Below are positions 62,767 to 64,000 of a DNA stretch of 64,000 bases, one piece after another. Numbering within the stretch: position 1 is the first letter of the stretch; each line of letters opens with the position of its first letter. The notes under the pieces were generated by a model. That model searched no databases. It saw nothing but the letters and a program-made list of their open reading frames with translations, and was not told the origin of the DNA. This DNA comes from Streptomyces netropsis (GTDB taxonomy: Bacteria > Actinomycetota > Actinomycetes > Streptomycetales > Streptomycetaceae): the NCBI RefSeq assembly GCF_014203545.1, contig NZ_JACHJG010000003.1, positions 248,001-312,000 on the forward strand. The letters are read 5' to 3'. Position numbers and translations under genes: made by a program.

Positions 62767-62799
62767 CTTCACCTGGGCGTCCCCTCCGGTACACCCGCC
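62767..62799 (+). promoter_or_regulatory. Possible PHO box upstream of the alkaline phosphatase
   Basis: Three 11-bp units follow one another: CTTCACCTGGG, CGTCCCCTCCG and GTACACCCGCC. Units 1 and 3 match the GTTCACC core of Streptomyces PhoP boxes at 6 of 7 positions, and unit 2 at 4 of 7. The element ends 58 bp before the alkaline phosphatase start, a sensible place for PhoP activation. Confidence 0.5.
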
Positions 62800-62856
62800 C
62801 CTGGTGAGCTTCCTTCCGCCGGGCAGTCCCGCCCGGCGCAGCTAGGAGGAAAAACC

Positions 62857-64000
62857 ATGGGTTCTCGTCCGTACCGGCGCCGTCTCGCCTGGAGCGCCGC
62901 CGCACTGCTCGTCGCCGGTGTCGCGGTGCCGGCCACCGCCGCCGCGTCCGGGCCGGACGACACGTCGGACGCCCCGTCGCTGAGCGCCGCCCACGGCACC
63001 AAGCAGAAGGCCAAGAACGTCATCCTGCTCATCGGTGACGGCATGGGCGACTCGGAGATCACCCTGGCCCGTGACTACACCGTGGGCGCGGCCGGCCGGC
63101 TGAACATGGACAAGTTCCCGATGACCGGCTCGTACACCACGTACTCCGTCGACAAGAACGGCAAGCCGGACTACGTCACCGACTCCGCGGCCAGCGGCAC
63201 CGGCTGGGCGACCGGGCAGAAGACCGTCAACGGCCGGATATCCAAGACGCCCGGCACGGACAAGCCCATGACGACGATCCTGGAGCTGGCCCAGCGCAAC
63301 GGCCTGGCCACCGGCAGCGTCACCACCGCCGAGCTGACCGACGCCACCCCCGCGGTCCTCGCCTCGCACGCCACCGACCGCAGCTGCGCGGGCCCGGCCG
63401 ACATGAAGGCGTGCCCGAACGACACGATCGCCAAGGGCGGCCCGGGCTCGATCGCCGAGCAGAGCGTGAACCACAAGGTGGACGTGCTGCTGGGCGGCGG
63501 CAAGGCCCGCTTCGACCAGAAGATCACCGAGGGCCGCTACAAGGGCCTGACCGTCACCGAGCAGGCCCAGAAGCTCGGTTACCAGCTCGTCACCGACGAC
63601 AAGGCGCTGAAGAACGCCCGCGCCGGCAAGCCCGTCCTCGGTCTCTTCGCCCCGGGCAACGTCCCCGTCGAGTGGACCGGCAAGGCCGCCGCCCAGGGCG
63701 GCACCGAGCCGCAGCGCTGCGTGACGGGCAACCCCGAGCGCAAGGCGGGTACGCCGAGCCTGGACGAGCAGACCCGCAAGGCGCTCCAGCTGCTGGAGGC
63801 CAAGCAGAGCGGCAAGGGCAAGAAGCCCGGCTTCTTCCTCCAGGTCGAGGGCGCCTCGATCGACAAGCGTGACCACGCCGCCGACCCGTGCGGCCAGATC
63901 GGCGAGACCGCGGCCCTCGACCGCGCGGTGAAGGTCGCCCGCGCGTACGCCGCCAAGCACCCCGACACCCTGGTCGTCACCACCGCCGACCACGGCCACA
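62857..64000 (+). CDS. Secreted alkaline phosphatase (PhoA-type), C-terminus outside the window
   Basis: 381 codons are present and the frame is open at base 64000. A signal peptide (RRRLAWSAAALLVAGVAVPA, TAAASG) precedes an alkaline-phosphatase domain. The first metal-binding Asp is in NVILLIGDGMGDSE, the catalytic Ser nucleophile in VTDSAASGTGWATG, and zinc ligands in EGASIDKRDHAADP and the terminal TTADHGH. AGGAGGA lies 7-8 nt before the ATG. It releases phosphate from extracellular esters under phosphate starvation, in line with a possible PHO box upstream. Confidence 0.93.
   Translation, partial: MGSRPYRRRLAWSAAALLVAGVAVPATAAASGPDDTSDAPSLSAAHGTKQKAKNVILLIGDGMGDSEITLARDYTVGAAGRLNMDKFPMTGSYTTYSVDKNGKPDYVTDSAASGTGWATGQKTVNGRISKTPGTDKPMTTILELAQRNGLATGSVTTAELTDATPAVLASHATDRSCAGPADMKACPNDTIAKGGPGSIAEQSVNHKVDVLLGGGKARFDQKITEGRYKGLTVTEQAQKLGYQLVTDDKALKNARAGKPVLGLFAPGNVPVEWTGKAAAQGGTEPQRCVTGNPERKAGTPSLDEQTRKALQLLEAKQSGKGKKPGFFLQVEGASIDKRDHAADPCGQIGETAALDRAVKVARAYAAKHPDTLVVTTADHGH

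Overview
The window is a piece of a Streptomyces (or very close actinomycete) chromosome. The evidence is very high GC with third-position bias, many GTG/TTG starts, a fused actinobacterial 2-oxoglutarate decarboxylase/dehydrogenase, the nickel superoxide dismutase pair sodN/sodX, mycothiol-type DinB-fold enzymes, an LCP cell-wall protein and Streptomyces-type secreted proteins. From memory, the backbone order (lon, two-component system, kgd, NADP malic enzyme, amino-acid ABC transporter, sodX/sodN, SigB-like sigma factor) matches the conserved core of Streptomyces chromosomes, so most of the window is ordinary core genome with small accessory insertions. I see no CRISPR array, tRNA, rRNA, insertion sequence or prophage.

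Layout. 1-8.7 kb: a secreted M4 metallopeptidase (cut by the left edge) divergent from a TrmB/LuxR-type regulator; a two-gene molybdenum hydroxylase (IorAB type); a PadR regulator divergent from a SnoaL-like protein across a nested palindrome; a cysteine-cluster/pentapeptide-repeat protein; a Uma2 nuclease-fold protein. 8.7-17.5 kb: Lon protease with an HspR-type HAIR element; a GlxA-type regulator divergent from an imine-reductase/DinB pair; a membrane protein whose reading frame runs far into its convergent neighbour; a spermidine-synthase-like protein; an OmpR-type two-component system. 17.7-24.7 kb: kgd, a DUF6104 protein, a hypothetical membrane protein, and a DUF4097-PadR operon with its own operator. 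24.8-34.4 kb: a membrane-anchored type-1 periplasmic-binding-fold receptor, a secreted GH5 hydrolase, a zinc-binding dehydrogenase, two tandem secreted PD40 beta-propeller paralogs, strong bidirectional terminators, and the malic enzyme. 34.9-38 kb: a complete polar amino-acid ABC transporter.

38-41 kb is accessory: a low-GC stretch with one small secreted protein, then four tandem copies of a small secreted cysteine-pair protein (beta/gamma-crystallin-like). 41-43.6 kb: a methyltransferase, a CGNR regulator, sodX and sodN with a structured 3' region that may give a small RNA. 43.7-47.2 kb: an RHH (HicB-like) regulator gene preceded by a helically phased array of TGGCGCCA-like boxes, a DUF4097 protein and a DrrAB-type ABC exporter. 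The same boxes recur at 49.1 kb in front of a GtrA-like membrane protein, which suggests a small regulon. 47.3-51.4 kb: a phosphotransferase preceded by a 25-residue zinc-knuckle-like reading frame and a hairpin, an F420/PPOX-class oxidoreductase, a DUF3592 protein and a LysR regulator. 51.5-64 kb: an MFS transporter, an anti-sigma-like ATPase, a SigF/SigB-type sigma factor, a HAD acid phosphatase, a GlsB-type membrane protein, an ArsR regulator overlapping an MgtA-type P-ATPase, a large secreted/membrane hypothetical protein, an LCP ligase, a TatA paralog and a secreted alkaline phosphatase (cut by the right edge) with a possible PHO box.

The most unusual signals are the phased RHH operator arrays at two loci, the micro-ORF/hairpin leader before the phosphotransferase, the four-copy secreted-protein array, a roughly 69-bp intergenic repeat shared by two distant loci (which supplies the stop codon of the P-type ATPase), and the membrane-spanning binding-protein receptor with triplicated boxes upstream.
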